50,046 nt of DNA from Guillardia theta CCMP2712 (lineage: Eukaryota; Cryptophyceae; Pyrenomonadales; Geminigeraceae). Shown piece by piece: positions 12,401-23,796 of the stretch. The notes beneath the pieces are model-generated. The model was not told the DNA's origin. It ran no database searches and saw only the letters and a list, made by a program, of their open reading frames with translations. Position 1 is the stretch's first letter; each line of letters opens with the position of its first letter. Position numbers and translations under genes: made by a program. The DNA lies in NCBI RefSeq assembly GCF_000315625.1, contig NW_005434651.1:6503-56548 (forward strand), in the 5' to 3' direction.

Positions 12401-12917
12401 TCATTTCAACATCAGTCCATGTGTTGCTTTGCTGCCTCCCAGCGGTGTGACTCTTCCAACTGTATCTTCGTCTTGTAAGTCGAGAAGGAGATGTCATCCG
12501 TTTCTCCGACACTCTTTCAGACGTTAGGAAAGAAGAGCTTTCATCCACAGATTCACTCACAAATCGATCCACCTTCTTCGACCTCGTATGGTTTGTTTTC
12601 CCTCGAGAAAAACTTCGAGATTGTTCACTTTGAGGAGACTGATAGTTTGTCTTAAATTCTGAGATGTTTGCCGGGTTGAAATGTCTTGGAGACCTTGAAA
12701 GAGCAAGGGAAAGGAAAAACTGCTGTGCAAGATTGCTCTTTTGAGGAACACGACATCTTGAGACTGGAAGCTTGTCCTGCGTCGGAAAAAGTGGACAAAA
12801 GATCCTTGACGTAGAGGGAAAACCTTTGTGATGAATTTGAATAAAACTATGAACAACTGTGCGGGATTGAAAAATAATAGAACAAAAAATAAAACTAAGA
12901 AGGCTGAACGATTTCAT
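9457..12917 (-). CDS. Pentatricopeptide-repeat protein, probably plastid-targeted
   Basis: Organellar RNA-binding PPR protein of about 839 residues in seven exons: 12917-11127, 10948-10751, 10510-10358, 10258-10172, 10082-9973, 9842-9737, 9531-9457. All joins keep frame and end at a TGA (9459-9457). P-type repeats of about 35 residues begin near residue 240, with cores such as PDIVSYNTVLSAL, PNIYTFNALIAVCK, PNVITYNSLIFACLR and PSVQAYNSLISACVK; about 15-17 copies fill the rest. The N-terminus MKSFSLLSFIFCSIIFQ is signal-peptide-like, and after VVHS comes Phe, then a basic, Ser-rich region, as in bipartite plastid leaders with a +1 Phe. RNA target unknown. Confidence 0.88.
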
Positions 12918-13763
12918 TGCTGGTTTGACTCAGATCCTTGAGACTGATCTTGAGTTTCTATCTCCCGCCTGGCGCAAACCGTTGAGTCACCCGTGAATTC
13001 GATAGCTCATCGGTCAATGACCATGTGGAACTATCGCAATACCCTCTTCTTGCTGTTAGGAGAATTTTATCGTCTTCCAATGAACCAAATCATTCTAGCA
13101 CCATCCCTCATCTGATAGAGAAATCAATTTCCTTCTGTGAAAGCCAAACACATCAGAATCATTTACACAAGCATCATTTACACGCTTAAATAATTTTAAG
13201 GCATCAATTGGGTTCAACAAGACAACTCGCCGTTCTCAGATCTGACCTAATCTTTGCCAACTATTCTACACTACGATATAGACGGATTGCATTGTCGGAT
13301 CGTCTCTAAACGTCTTCATCTCAACGAAATTTTTGCTCTCTGGTATTCGCAAACAACTCACAAATCAACTCACAAATCTATTGGCCAGATAAGAGTTTAG
13401 TGCTTAGGTCTCTGAGACCAACATAGTACAACATAGCTCATCTGAATTTTCCTCCTCTGTCTAGCCTTATTACAACCCTCTTGCTCTTCACTCAATTTCA
13501 GCTTCTACCGTAGCTTTTCGTTTTCAGGATGTTCACCTACATCCTCACCCAATCCACTTCCTTGTCCCTTCCCCTTCCCTTTCCCCTTCCCTTTCGCTCT
13601 CGTCCCATCAGTTGTCCGCATGCTCCCGTCCTCATGTGGCCGCCAAATTTAAAATTTAGTTTTATGAATTTACTCATCAATATTAAAACTACTTTTTAAA
13701 AATTCTCAAGAGACAGAATGAGCAGCAAGCGAAGAAGTAAATTGAGTCAGACAAAACAAGCAG
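12918..13763. other. Intergenic region, AT-rich, with a CCCTT tract
   Basis: Lies between the start of the minus-strand PPR gene and the plus-strand repeat gene. It should hold the promoters or 5' exons of both. A pyrimidine tract of CCCTTCC-type repeats is at 13564-13600. An ATG at 13529 opens a short frame (MFTYILTQSTSLSLP) that could be a first exon of the repeat gene, but no convincing splice link is visible. Confidence 0.3.
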
Positions 13764-15286
13764 ATAGATGAAGAAGACCAGCAGGTAGACGAAGAAGACA
13801 GGCACGTAGACGAAGAAGACAGGCACGTAGACGAAGAAGACCAGCAGGTAGACGAAGAAGACAAGCAGGTAGACGAAGAAGACCAGCAGGTAGACGAAGA
13901 AGACCAGCAGGTAGACGAAGAAGACCAGCAGGTAGACGAAGAAGACCAGCAGGTAGACGAAGAAGACCAGCAGGTAGACGAAGAAGACAAGCAGGTAGAC
14001 GAAGAAGACAGGCACGTAGACGAAGAAGACCAGCAGGTAGACGAAGAAGACAAGCAGGTAGACGAAGAAGACCAGCAGGTAGACGAAGAAGACCAGCAGG
14101 TAGACGAAGAAGACAGGCACGTAGACGAAGAAGACCAGCAGGTAGACGAAGAAGACCAGCACGTAGACGAAGAAGACCAGCAGGTAGACGAAGAAGACAG
14201 GCACGTAGACGAAGAAGACCAGCAGGTAGACGAAGAAGACCAGCAGGTAGACGAAGAAGACAGGCACGTAGACGAAGAAGACCAGCAGGTAGACGAAGAA
14301 GACAGGCACGTAGACGAAGAAGACCAGCAGGTAGACGAAGAAGACCAGCAGGTAGACGAAGAAGACCAGCAGGTAGACGAAGAAGACAAGCAGGTAGACG
14401 AAGAAGACAAGCAGGTAGACGAAGAAGACCAGCAGGTAGACGAAGAAGACCAGCAGGTAGACGAAGAAGACCAGCAGGTAGACGAAGAAGACAGGCACGT
14501 AGACGAAGAAGACCAGCAGGTAGACGAAGAAGACAAGCAGGTAGACGAAGAAGACCAGCAGGTAGACGAAGAAGACCAGCAGGTAGACGAAGAAGACCAG
14601 CAGGTAGACGAAGAAGACAGGCACGTAGACGAAGAAGACCAGCAGGTAGACGAAGAAGACAGGCACGTAGACGAAGAAGACAGGCACGTAGACGAAGAAG
14701 ACCAGCAGGTAGACGAAGAAGACAGGCACGTAGACGAAGAAGACAGGCACGTAGACGAAGAAGACAAGCAGGTTGAAATGAAGATAGCATCTGGTGATCA
14801 AAGTGCTGACATGAGCAGGCAAGGGGAGCATCTAACAGTTGATGATGCAGGAAGAGGATGATTGTTCACTCTCTTGGAGCAGCTGCCCGATTCCAATCCC
14901 TGGCAGGAGAGCTGGGAGGATTTGGCTATGATACTTGTGTAATGAGCAAGCTTCTTCTTTATCCCTGCTTTAACCTTGTTTCCAGAGAGCCTGGGGAGAG
15001 CCAGGTGTAAGATGGATGGGCTGCGACGAATTTTTTCCTGATCCAATAGTGTACAAGGATCTTCGCAACAAGGTGAGCGACTAGCGACATTGCAGCTCAG
15101 TCTCAACGATCGCAGGTACCCAAGGGATGCGCGCCCACTCAAGTTCAATTTGTCGGGGAGACTTCCATCGGTAGGCGAGCCGACAGTTGGCCATAGAGTG
15201 ACATGCTTGCAGGCTCCTACCCCTTCGGTCAGCCCACTGAGGGAGACCCCAACCATCCGCCTTTCTGGACTCCAATGACAGATTGA
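13764..15286 (+). CDS. Acidic heptad-repeat protein with small 3' exons (unknown function)
   Basis: Unrecognised. On the plus strand the 21-bp repeat reads as the acidic heptad EEDQQVD, with EEDRHVD and EEDKQVD variants, about 48 times. It opens after an AG at 13762-13763 and continues into MKIASGDQSADMSRQGEHLT. Next come small phase-compatible exons: 14907-14936 (ESWEDLAMIL), 14986-15072 (RAWGEPGVRWMGCDEFFPD, ending YKDLRNK), 15116-15170 (VPKGCAPTQVQFVGETSI) and 15213-15286 (GSYPFGQPTEGDPNHPPF, ending TPMTD-stop). Their frame agreement argues that the plus strand is coding, although long hydrophobic frames exist on the minus strand. The join from the repeat exon (about 14837) to 14907 and the 5' start are inferred. 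It ends 159 nt from the converging NEMF gene. Confidence 0.5.
13770..14777. repeat. 21-bp minisatellite, 48 copies
   Basis: Unit GAAGAAGAC + nine variable bases + GAC. The variable part is CAGCAGGTA (commonest), AGGCACGTA or AAGCAGGTA, once CAGCACGTA. Because 21 is a multiple of 3, five of the six frames stay open through the array. The variant types are interspersed, not blocked, which suggests repeated unequal exchange or conversion. Confidence 0.95.
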
Positions 15287-15444
15287 TGACAATTGTGCGA
15301 TGAGCCTGGTGTACTTGTAGCACTGTAGGGATGTTGGGAATTGTGTGACTCGAAAGTTGTCTGGACTTGTTCGTTTTACTCGCTCATCATCCCCTGTCGC
15401 GATATTTCTGTCGTTCCATTCAATCTTCCGAGAAGCAAGGGGAA

Positions 15445-18400
15445 TCACTTACTGACTCCTTGGAAGCCTCGACGAACTTGCAGTCGCTGAGAAGCTTATG
15501 GAAACTATGTCATGCGCATGCAGAGCAGAAACGATGAAGATACTTGAGGGAGAACGTCCTGATCGGACAAAGACTTGATCATGCTCTGAAGCCTCGCCCT
15601 TTGATCGTCAAAACTCTTCTTGCATTCTTCGAAGAATGCTGCCTTGGCATGTCGCTGAATTTCAGATCTGAAAGATACGAAATTTGATAGAGAGAAAGCG
15701 ATCGCATATGAGAGAATGATCATATTAGAGTTGAGATGAGCGTGTTCTTTGTCATGGCAAAGCCTTGTACCTGCGCATAAGTCCAGGTATAAGCATCCCC
15801 CTGAATCTTTGAAAAGAGAAACGTGAGTTCGAAACGAGAGGATATTCAGTTATGAGGGTAACAACCTGTAATCTCTGATTGCTGAGAAAGGAGCGACTAC
15901 AGGTAGAGCATACACGATTTCTTGTTTCGTGGCTGGATTCTTCAAGGCAAAGTGAAATGAGGGATGAGGAGGTAAACTCCTACCGTGATGAAGTGTCGGA
16001 AGTCAGTCGCTTGAAAAGCTTCGGCCTCTTCCACCTGACGAGACGATCATTTCCAGCAAAACTTCAGCTTCATTCACCTGAGACGTTGAGTTCTCGATCA
16101 CGTCAGTGTTACGCTTGTCAGCATCAATCTCAGTGAAACTGGTCTGACTCATCGTTTCAGTCACAATCTCTACATCTTCCTGTTCTTTTCTCATCAAGTT
16201 TTCATCGTAGGTCAGATCATTCGCTCTAGGGGAGTAGAAGAAAATGCCGAATCCCATGCAAAGAGTGCTGATGGAAACAAAATTCTTCTTTCCTCGAATG
16301 ACAAAACCTCCTTTCGAGAGATATTCTCCTGACTGCACAGGCGCGGATCTTATATCCTTGAGTTCAGAGTAGAAGCAATAAAACCTGAGGAGCTTTTGAC
16401 ACTTGATCAGGATAAACCCAGTAGGCAGCTGTACCGCCTGTAATGCTATCGTTTACAACCTGACAAACCACAAATGCAGGGCTAACTTGCAGTCTTCGAT
16501 TTCCATGCAGAACTCCTGCAGACTGCAAACTCTGCAGCTTGCAGGATTGTGTTCTCTGGCAACACTTTCCTCTCCTTCAATTCGTTTCTGGCGATCACCG
16601 AAGATGCTCCATGTATATCTGCATGGAAATAGAAATCTTGACTCCGCAGATATCTAGGAATTATTCTTGTTTAAATTTGGGACTGTAGATGTTTTCTCTC
16701 ACCGCTTCACCAAGAGCTCGTTCTGTTGGGCATCTTTTCCTGCAATCACCTAAACAATTAGTTCAATGTTTCAAAACAAAGTCCTGTAGAGTATCACCAA
16801 TATTTGATCGCTCGATATGAACCAGAAAAATTTCTCAAACCAAAACTTCCTCCGAACTGAAGAAATTCCAATTGAAGACGACTTGCTCTGAAAATCATTC
16901 TTTGAAGCTTTTGTGTTCTTCCTCTGCGAAGCCCTGGAAACACCTACATGTAACTACATCAAAACATGTTCTGGGTTTAAATACTTGATTTGTGTATTCT
17001 TCAGGGAGATATCTGCCATCTCTTCCGCTCTTTGCTGCTTTGCTGCAACTTTCTTTTTTTTTTGGAAGAAATTCCTAGCGTTTGCCAGCGATGAGATGGA
17101 GTAGTCAAGGACAAGAGTGATATCTGTTGCTCCTCTCGACTTTACAGCTTCACTCTCCACTATCCCCTCTTGAGGGAGGCGAAAAGAAGCCTGCGTGTTA
17201 GCGAGGTCAACACTTTGAAGCCACTTGGTCCACGGGCAATCCTGTGAAAAAAGGAATAAATGTGGCGACAACACTTTTGCTTTCTGTGTCAAAGGCAATG
17301 TCTTTACCGTAGAATTCATTTCATGTATCTCATGAAGGACATTTGCAGCGTTTCGATGAATCTTGACTAGTCCTCGTATTTTATCCAACGCTTCGTCGAT
17401 ATGAAATGAATTGAGTTCAAGCAATGTGGCTTTCTTATGGTTGAGAAGCTCCTCTTGCTTCAAGCCTTTGAAAATGGTGATCACTGAGAGCATTTCAACA
17501 TCTCAATTTACCTTCAGTGTGAGATTTTATGTCTTTCTTGGCCTTGTTTACTTTCTTCGAAACAGTTTCCACAGCTTCATTTGCATCCTTTTGATCTCTG
17601 CCATACTCATATTTCAAATGACGTGAACAAAACCCATTCCTCGATTCACCTGTTGAAATCAATCGTAGAAAAGAATTCATCCATCGCAACATCAATGCTG
17701 GGATATTCTAAAACCATTTTGTCCTCTTGCTGTTTCAACAAGATCGGAGAGAATTCAGAGATGACGAGGGTTTGATTGGAAGAGTCAGATATCCGGTCTA
17801 GGATGACATAGCCTTTGAGTGCAGCTGAACTTGACGGGGTGGCCAGCTGCTGACTGTGACCAAGCATGAACAAGTGATCGATCTCTTTGAATGCTTGTAA
17901 CAGTCTTTGCAGGTCAATGTCATTTCTAACTTCATCCGCTGGGATATCCGGCTGCAAATACCGGTTACCACAACACTCCCCCATGCCAGGTACACCTGAA
18001 TTCCTGCACACAGCAAGACATGCTCTATGAGTTGTCCAGGATACTGGCACTCCGTTGCAAGCAGCTTCATCAAAGCTGTTTTCTTCTTGTCTTTGCGTGT
18101 GAGGGATGATCCAGTGGACTCTCTCAATCCTCGACAGATGGATCTTGATCGCTCAATCGCCTTCACAAGTCGGTCGCAGCTCATCGGCTGAAACCCTCCT
18201 CCATCATCTATCAAGTATTTTGACTTGACCTCTACATGTCTACCATCTGGAGTCTCGTAGGAACGAAGCAAAGACAAAATGGTCATCTCATGATCGCAGA
18301 GAATGATGTTGCCGGCAGCGTAGAATTCTAGGATCAGATGGTTGGATCTGATGCAGATCAATTACGATATGAAATGAGCATTTATAACAACCTGTTTCCC

Positions 18401-18822
18401 AGTCCAAAAGTCATCTGCAAGACCCTATCCTTCCCGACCTAGGAGAATCAAAGTCACAACAACTGCATCCATCCTGTTTTACATGATTCGACCTGCCTGA
18501 CATCGTTCAAGAACTGTCCTCGGATATGCTTCCTGATCTTCGTCGCAAAGTTGGATGGGCGGGATGCAGTTGCTCGATGGAAACGAGAGGTGTGCAATCG
18601 ACTTCCACTTTCAATCACCACAGAGATCCTTTGACTGCTACCATTGACGTGTAGCGCATCTGCCGACATTGGGAGAGTCTGACTCTCCTTCAATGCACAG
18701 CTAGCGCCTAGCCTAATCTCAAGCGTCCTTGCATTGATGTCGTAGATGTTTGCAACCCTGGTGCCAATTAGGTTTCTCAATATTCTCGTTTCGACCGAGA
18801 GATCTAAAGAAGACATTCGCAT
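15445..18822 (-). CDS. NEMF: NEMF/Rqc2 (Tae2) homolog, ribosome quality control factor
   Basis: Binds stalled 60S-peptidyl-tRNA complexes and directs C-terminal tailing and Ltn1 recruitment. Start MRMSSLDLSVE at 18822 matches the family start; the longer upstream frame does not look like NEMF. NFACT-N: TRVANIYDINARTLEIRL, SNFATKIRKHIRG, then GKDRVLQMTFG with the DR dipeptide that yeast Rqc2 needs for tailing, then LILEFYAAGNIILCDHE. Exons include 18822-18493, 18438-18392, 18347-17996, about 17946-17650 (KGYVILDRISD, MDEFFSTIDFN), coiled-coil exons around 17690-16960 (LKQEELLNHKKATLLEL; SISSLANARNFF), NFACT-R with RKFWFEKFFWFISS, DAQQNELLVKR and DFYFHADIHGASS (about 16850-16600), AYWVYPDQVSKAPQ and SGEYLSKGGFVIRGKKNF (about 16330). 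The C-terminal domain is EIVYALPVVAPFSAIRDYR and a last exon ending QVRRGFQGVSK-stop at 15445. Confidence 0.88.
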
Positions 18823-19728
18823 CTTAGTGCTGTCACTTGCTCTGGTCGTGATGGTGCTGAGGTTTGTCTGTTGGAGCATCTCATACGCGTCTGCTGTGTT
18901 CTCGTTGCACTCCTCTGCTACCGCATCACTACATGCCTCAGAACATCCTCCTCGCAATGTCGAGACCCATTGAGCGGAAGGAATGCGACGTGTTAGGTCG
19001 GGACTGGCCAGCCTGCTGCCGGCAGGTTTGGTGATGACGAAGAGGATATGAATAAGCGTCAATTGAAAGCATCTTGACTGCGATCGTGACATCATTACAT
19101 CTCTTGAAGTTTCCTGTGATACTCTCTGGCCCTTCTTTCCACCTTCGCCCCTCCTCTCATCCCAGTTTGAACAACGAGATGCTCTTCGTCGACGTCTCCT
19201 CAAAGTTTTCTCATTGATGCCTCTCACCTTTCCCACATATTCCCCCTTCTTTTCTCTCTCACTCCCACTCCTCCTCCTTCCTCCCTCTTCCCCTCATCTC
19301 TCCTGTGCACCAATGCGTCCAATCATGGTTCTTGTGCGTTTTCATTGGGTAGAGGGGTACTAAGGCTCTTCTAAAGAGGGGTGGAGCAAAGGAGAACGTA
19401 GGGGTGGACAACATAATTGGCGGAATTGAGAGGGTGGGGCAGGGGAAGAGTGGAATGCAAGATCTTCAGCAAGATGACGACTGAAGGTGAGATGCGAGGA
19501 GAGATGAAACGAGGAGAGGAGACGACGACGCAGGAGGAGGAGGAGGAGGAGGAGAAGAAGAAGATGATGATGAGGAGGAGGAGGAGGAGGAGGAGGACGA
19601 GGACGAGGACGAATTCTATGGTGGTCATGAAGAATCCGAGACTCTGAATTGCAATCAGGGAGCTAGAGAGATCAAGCGTGTGCGAGTGTAGCATACTATT
19701 CCCACCTTGACTATTGTTTTGCCTTCAG
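18823..19728. other. Intergenic or 5' region with GAG/GAA purine tract
   Basis: Head-to-head spacer between NEMF (-) and the beta-helix gene (+). A purine tract of GAG, GAA and GAT triplets occupies about 19531-19612. Two open frames cross it, one reading EEEE/KKK/RRRR. Another frame (ending DEFYGGHEESETLN) could be an exon spliced at about 19668 to the AG at 19727-19728, but no start codon is visible in it. Confidence 0.35.
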
Positions 19729-22700
19729 CACACAGGACTCGTATCGCAGTTCGAGCGTTGATCTTTTTGGCTTTCATTTTATCGACGTCTCAGGAGTTTG
19801 AGGGGGGACGTCATGGTTTTAATTCGATCTTATCAAGCCCTCAATATCAGGCCCATCATGATCGACGATGCACTCCTCTTATATGGTGAGGCTTGTTTGC
19901 TTCGGGGTTGACTGCTCTCATCATGACGTCTGGCAGTCTCAAGAGCTTGCGAGGAGGAATCGGGGGATCGGCACCTGAGCAGGGGGACGATGATGAGATT
20001 CTACCAGACGTTTCAGAAGGTTTCAATGTTGACTTGGTGGATGAAATCAATGCGCTGTCAGCACGAAACATTATGAAAAATGTCTCTCAGAGTGTCTTGG
20101 ACCAAAAGCTGAGTCATCCAGGCAGAAAGACCCTGAAAGAATACCTGCAGAGCGTGAGATTGCATGACGATGGGCAGGATGTCGTCAATGGCAGTGATGG
20201 GAGCAGGAGGTGGCAAGAGGCGAGCAATGAGGAGGATGAACATCTTGAAGCAAGATCTCCATCGATTAGTCCACCCTCAACAGATGAGAGCGAAGTCGAG
20301 AAACAGCCCAGAAGTCCAGATGTTGAGCCACCTTTGTCGATACCCGACATGTCGTCAACCAGCTTGGTGAAGGGATCGGACACTTTCCAACTTCCTGAAT
20401 ACTTGCTTCCGCAAGATGAACGAGATAAGCTTGAGGTGAGCGTGTGGAACTTCGTCAGATTTCAGAGCAAAACTGAGTGTTGTTCTGCTTGAATAGCAAG
20501 AGCGGAATGTCAGTCGCAAGATTGAGGGGCTGAAGGACGAAGAAGGATTCTTCCGTCCTCAAACACCAGAGCCTCTCCATGCTGTACTTCACTTTCTCCC
20601 TCATGGCTAACACTAATGACGATCATGTCAGGGCAATGATCCCAACTCCAAATCGATAGTGGAAGGAGAAGGGTTGATGTTTCCAGATTTGATGCCTTTG
20701 TCACAGCAACTCCAGTGAGCAACTGGCCTTGACGTACCTGATCCTCCATTCCTGACCTTTTCCTGATTCTTCTACCTGATGTTGCGTGTAAGCTTCTGAT
20801 ACTGTCCGGAAGGTATTACAAGAAGCGGCTAAGCGAAGTCGATGCACAATGGGAAGAGTTCGACAAAGAACACGGATACGATCGAAAGCGTGGGTCTTAC
20901 TATGATTCTGAACTCGATGAGGCAAGACGAGAGTCAAAGCAATGCTATCAAGCCTGAAATGTGCATTCAGATCGTGCACAGAGAGGACGAGTTGGCGAAG
21001 TACATGAATCAGATTGAACGAGGTATGAAAGAGTCGTCGGATGACGCCGAGATCCAGAGAAACGAGAAGTTCAAAGAATTGGAGAAAGAAGACGAAGATG
21101 CAAAGCTAGTCGTACCGAGGCGAACAAGGCAGATAGTAAACCACTGCCATCGTTACTACAACCGATTATTCGGCAACAGCGTAAGAGCTTGCTATGCTTT
21201 TTCTCTTCCCTGATCCGTCCAATCTATCTTTAGGGCTTCCGTGTGTCAGACGAGCCGTCGGACGATTGGGCTTTCTGTGTGAACTCGTCAGAAACAAGTT
21301 CTGAGGAGTGGGGGAAATTGTCAGATAGTGTAGATGAAGAGACGAAAGAGAATCAATGCTACACGGCTGCCTTCGTCGTGCAGCTGATGATAGCAGGCTC
21401 TATTTCCTACTCACCTTGTCGGTTTCCTAAGGCACCTCCGCGTTGTTGTCTTGAAAGTTGACTGAGTTTGTCATGTCTGCAGGCCGACACCAATCTGGAC
21501 TCTATTGATGTTGCTCTTCAGCTCCGAGCTCTCAGAGATTATGGGTCGTCTACGATTCTACTGCGAGGAACATGCCCGGGTTCGAAGTTGGCGAGATGGT
21601 TTCAGGTCTGTAGTCTTGGTTGTGACAAGCTTGCTGACCAGAGAACTCAATGTGACAGAGAATGCTTTACCCTCGGTGTCCCGGGCTTGTCGGAATATGG
21701 TACAACCTTACAGATGTTATGTCAGTAAGTGAGAACGATGTTGTGATCCCACGCACGATAGAGGAGGAGATGAGTGACAACAACCATGTTAAAGTTCTCA
21801 AGCTGAGAAACTCTTCGGTCACCTGGAACTCTCTTCCGCTTGCTGTTCAGACCTGTGTTCGAAACTACGTCGAGAACATGGAGAGCTTCGGCATGGAGCA
21901 ACTGAAGGAGCCTGAAAGGATCAAGGACAACTTGGGTTTTCACGCGAAGCTCTGCTCGAAACAGCTCAAGATTGAGGGAGGAGATCACTTGTGGGGCGAT
22001 CAGACCCTTTCACCTGCAGCTATCAGGATGGACGGAGATCAGTGCTGCCACATCATATGCGAACCCGGCACGCGACTCCTCGGGCAGTGGATGTTGGGAA
22101 ACTACACAAGTGGAACCATGAAGCATGCGACTTGTTTGGCTGGGGCGCAGACAGTGGCAGTAGATGGCTATGGCTTCTGTGTTTGTGTGAGTGGCGGATT
22201 TTGGCTTTTCGAGAATTCATGTTTCAAGATCGAACGAAATGATTCCTTGCGTCCAAACACAGAAGATCTCTACGACGTTTTGTACGCACAACTTCACGGA
22301 CGGCAGGTACCGGTAGCCTCCAGGGCTGAGAGAAGCGTTGGGGTCTTGCTGCGAGGAAACGCATTGGTCTACTTCTTCCGCTGTGAGATTTTCATGGGCC
22401 TGCGCGTGGAGCATGAGGCAAGATTGACGACGATCGAATGTCACATCCTTGAATCGACGGCAGAGGATGATGGAGTAGCGTTCTTCAACGAGTCACAAGG
22501 GCACCTTGAAAGATGCTTGTTCTCGCATCACAAGCGAGCAGTGATAGGGATCAGCAACGAGGCGAAGGTGCTGGTCAAAATGTGCGAGTTCTACCAAAAT
22601 CAAGAAGCTTGCATCTTCCACTCAAATTACCCGAAACCCAACGGAAGCATCTCTTCAATCCATGAGTTTTGGAGGTCAGAGCTTAGGGTTTACACCAATA

Positions 22701-23476
22701 TCATCCGGGATGGCAAGGCGCTGTGGCTGGGGAATGAACTCAAGGTGCGATCACTCTGGTGTGCTTGCATACGAGTGTTGCTTCAAGATTAGCAGTAGTT
22801 TTATCTTCGATTGAGTTGACTTCTTTACCCACAGATTGACCTGGTAGACGAGAAAGAAAACTTCTTGAACGACAGGAAGTCAAGAGCATTCATCCGTAAA
22901 GGCTGCGGTCTCTTCACGGAGGAAGAGGTCGCCAATGAGAACTGCAGCTTGAAGCGGGAGGCGATGAACGGGCTCCAAGGGTTTCCTCTCTTCGCTCCCA
23001 CGGTAGTCAACTACCTCTCGACCAACTTCGAGAGGACAGTCGAAGAGTTCCACAAGAGCGCCGAGCGATCCTCGAGCGAGTGGGGCGACAGCGAGGAGAA
23101 TGTGGACGCAGTTCCCTCGGTTTTCAACAAGGCCAACGTCACTGCCGATGAGGTGAGGAGGGGGGGAGGGGAGGAAACGCCTGCCGCATGTAATCCGCGA
23201 TTGACGCAGGGCAATGACGAGTCTGCTTCTTTGGACGAGAACGCAGGAAGTCGAGATGTCATCACACGGCTGCTAGAGAAAGGGAAGCGCATGAACGGAA
23301 CAGGCTTCGATATCGCAAGGCAGCTGGGAATCTACGACGAAGAAAACGACCCGGAGAACAACCAGGAAAGGGAAATGAAACAGCCGGAGATGACCGAAGA
23401 CGTGAAGATGATCATCAACAAAGCTTACGACAAGATCGAAGAGATCGCAGGCCGAGAATCAGCGGAAGAATTCTGA
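19729..23476 (+). CDS. Secreted or ER protein with right-handed beta-helix-like core
   Basis: Start uncertain: the first clear exon (19729 on) encodes a hydrophobic leader, RALIFLAFILSTSQ, but no Met. Following pieces keep frame: an acidic region up to 20435 (GDDDEILPDVSEGFNVD), 20497-20583, 20632-20714, a piece with YYKKRLSEVDAQWEEF, 20971-21180 (reached across a likely GC-AG intron), then ADTNLDSIDVALQLRAL before a large exon about 21658-22744, another from about 22835, and a last one ending IAGRESAEEF-stop. The core (about 22060-22740) has short strand-turn repeats such as SVGVLLRGNALVYFFRCEIF, GLRVEHEARLTTIECHI and RAVIGISNEAKVLVKMCEF, typical of pectate-lyase-like beta-helices. No enzymatic residues are recognised; a scaffold or carbohydrate-binding role is possible. 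It converges on the coiled-coil gene 320 nt away. Confidence 0.6.
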
Positions 23477-23796
23477 TGATAAAAGTGTTTAAAGTGTTTG
23501 ATGTGATCGACTGCAACCGAGAGCACTCCTGACTGCGATAGAAGTTAGATCATCTTGATGCCTTGGACCCCATCAACGGTTGGAGGGTGTCAGGGTCTAG
23601 CAGGGAGTCTGAAATTGGTACATGTCGACGAGCAGGAATATGGTTTTCCCTGGGGGTGAGAAGAGCGTTATAACAACAAAAGGCTGCTGTTGTCATCACC
23701 ATGATGACGTCGATTTGTTCTTCTCTTCTCGCTCTCTAACTCGGATCAAGGAGCTGTAAGGATTGTCAGGTGCTGTTGAGGTCAATTAGCAGAAGA

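Noticed and set aside
13770-14777. CRISPR array
   Set aside because: Units are contiguous with no unique spacers. The same applies to the arrays at 27457 and 34280, and the genome is eukaryotic.
13689-14831. Minus-strand hydrophobic repeat proteins (FFVYLLV, SSSSTCW and LLRLPAG types)
   Set aside because: They arise from the 21-bp unit being a multiple of three; the plus strand has better support from downstream exons.
18823-19236. Long N-terminal extension of NEMF
   Set aside because: The family starts at MRMSSLDLS; the upstream frame is Arg-rich and unlike NEMF, so it is probably 5' UTR.
19417-19647. Poly-Glu/Arg ORF
   Set aside because: It is a translated GAG/GAT simple repeat with no other support.
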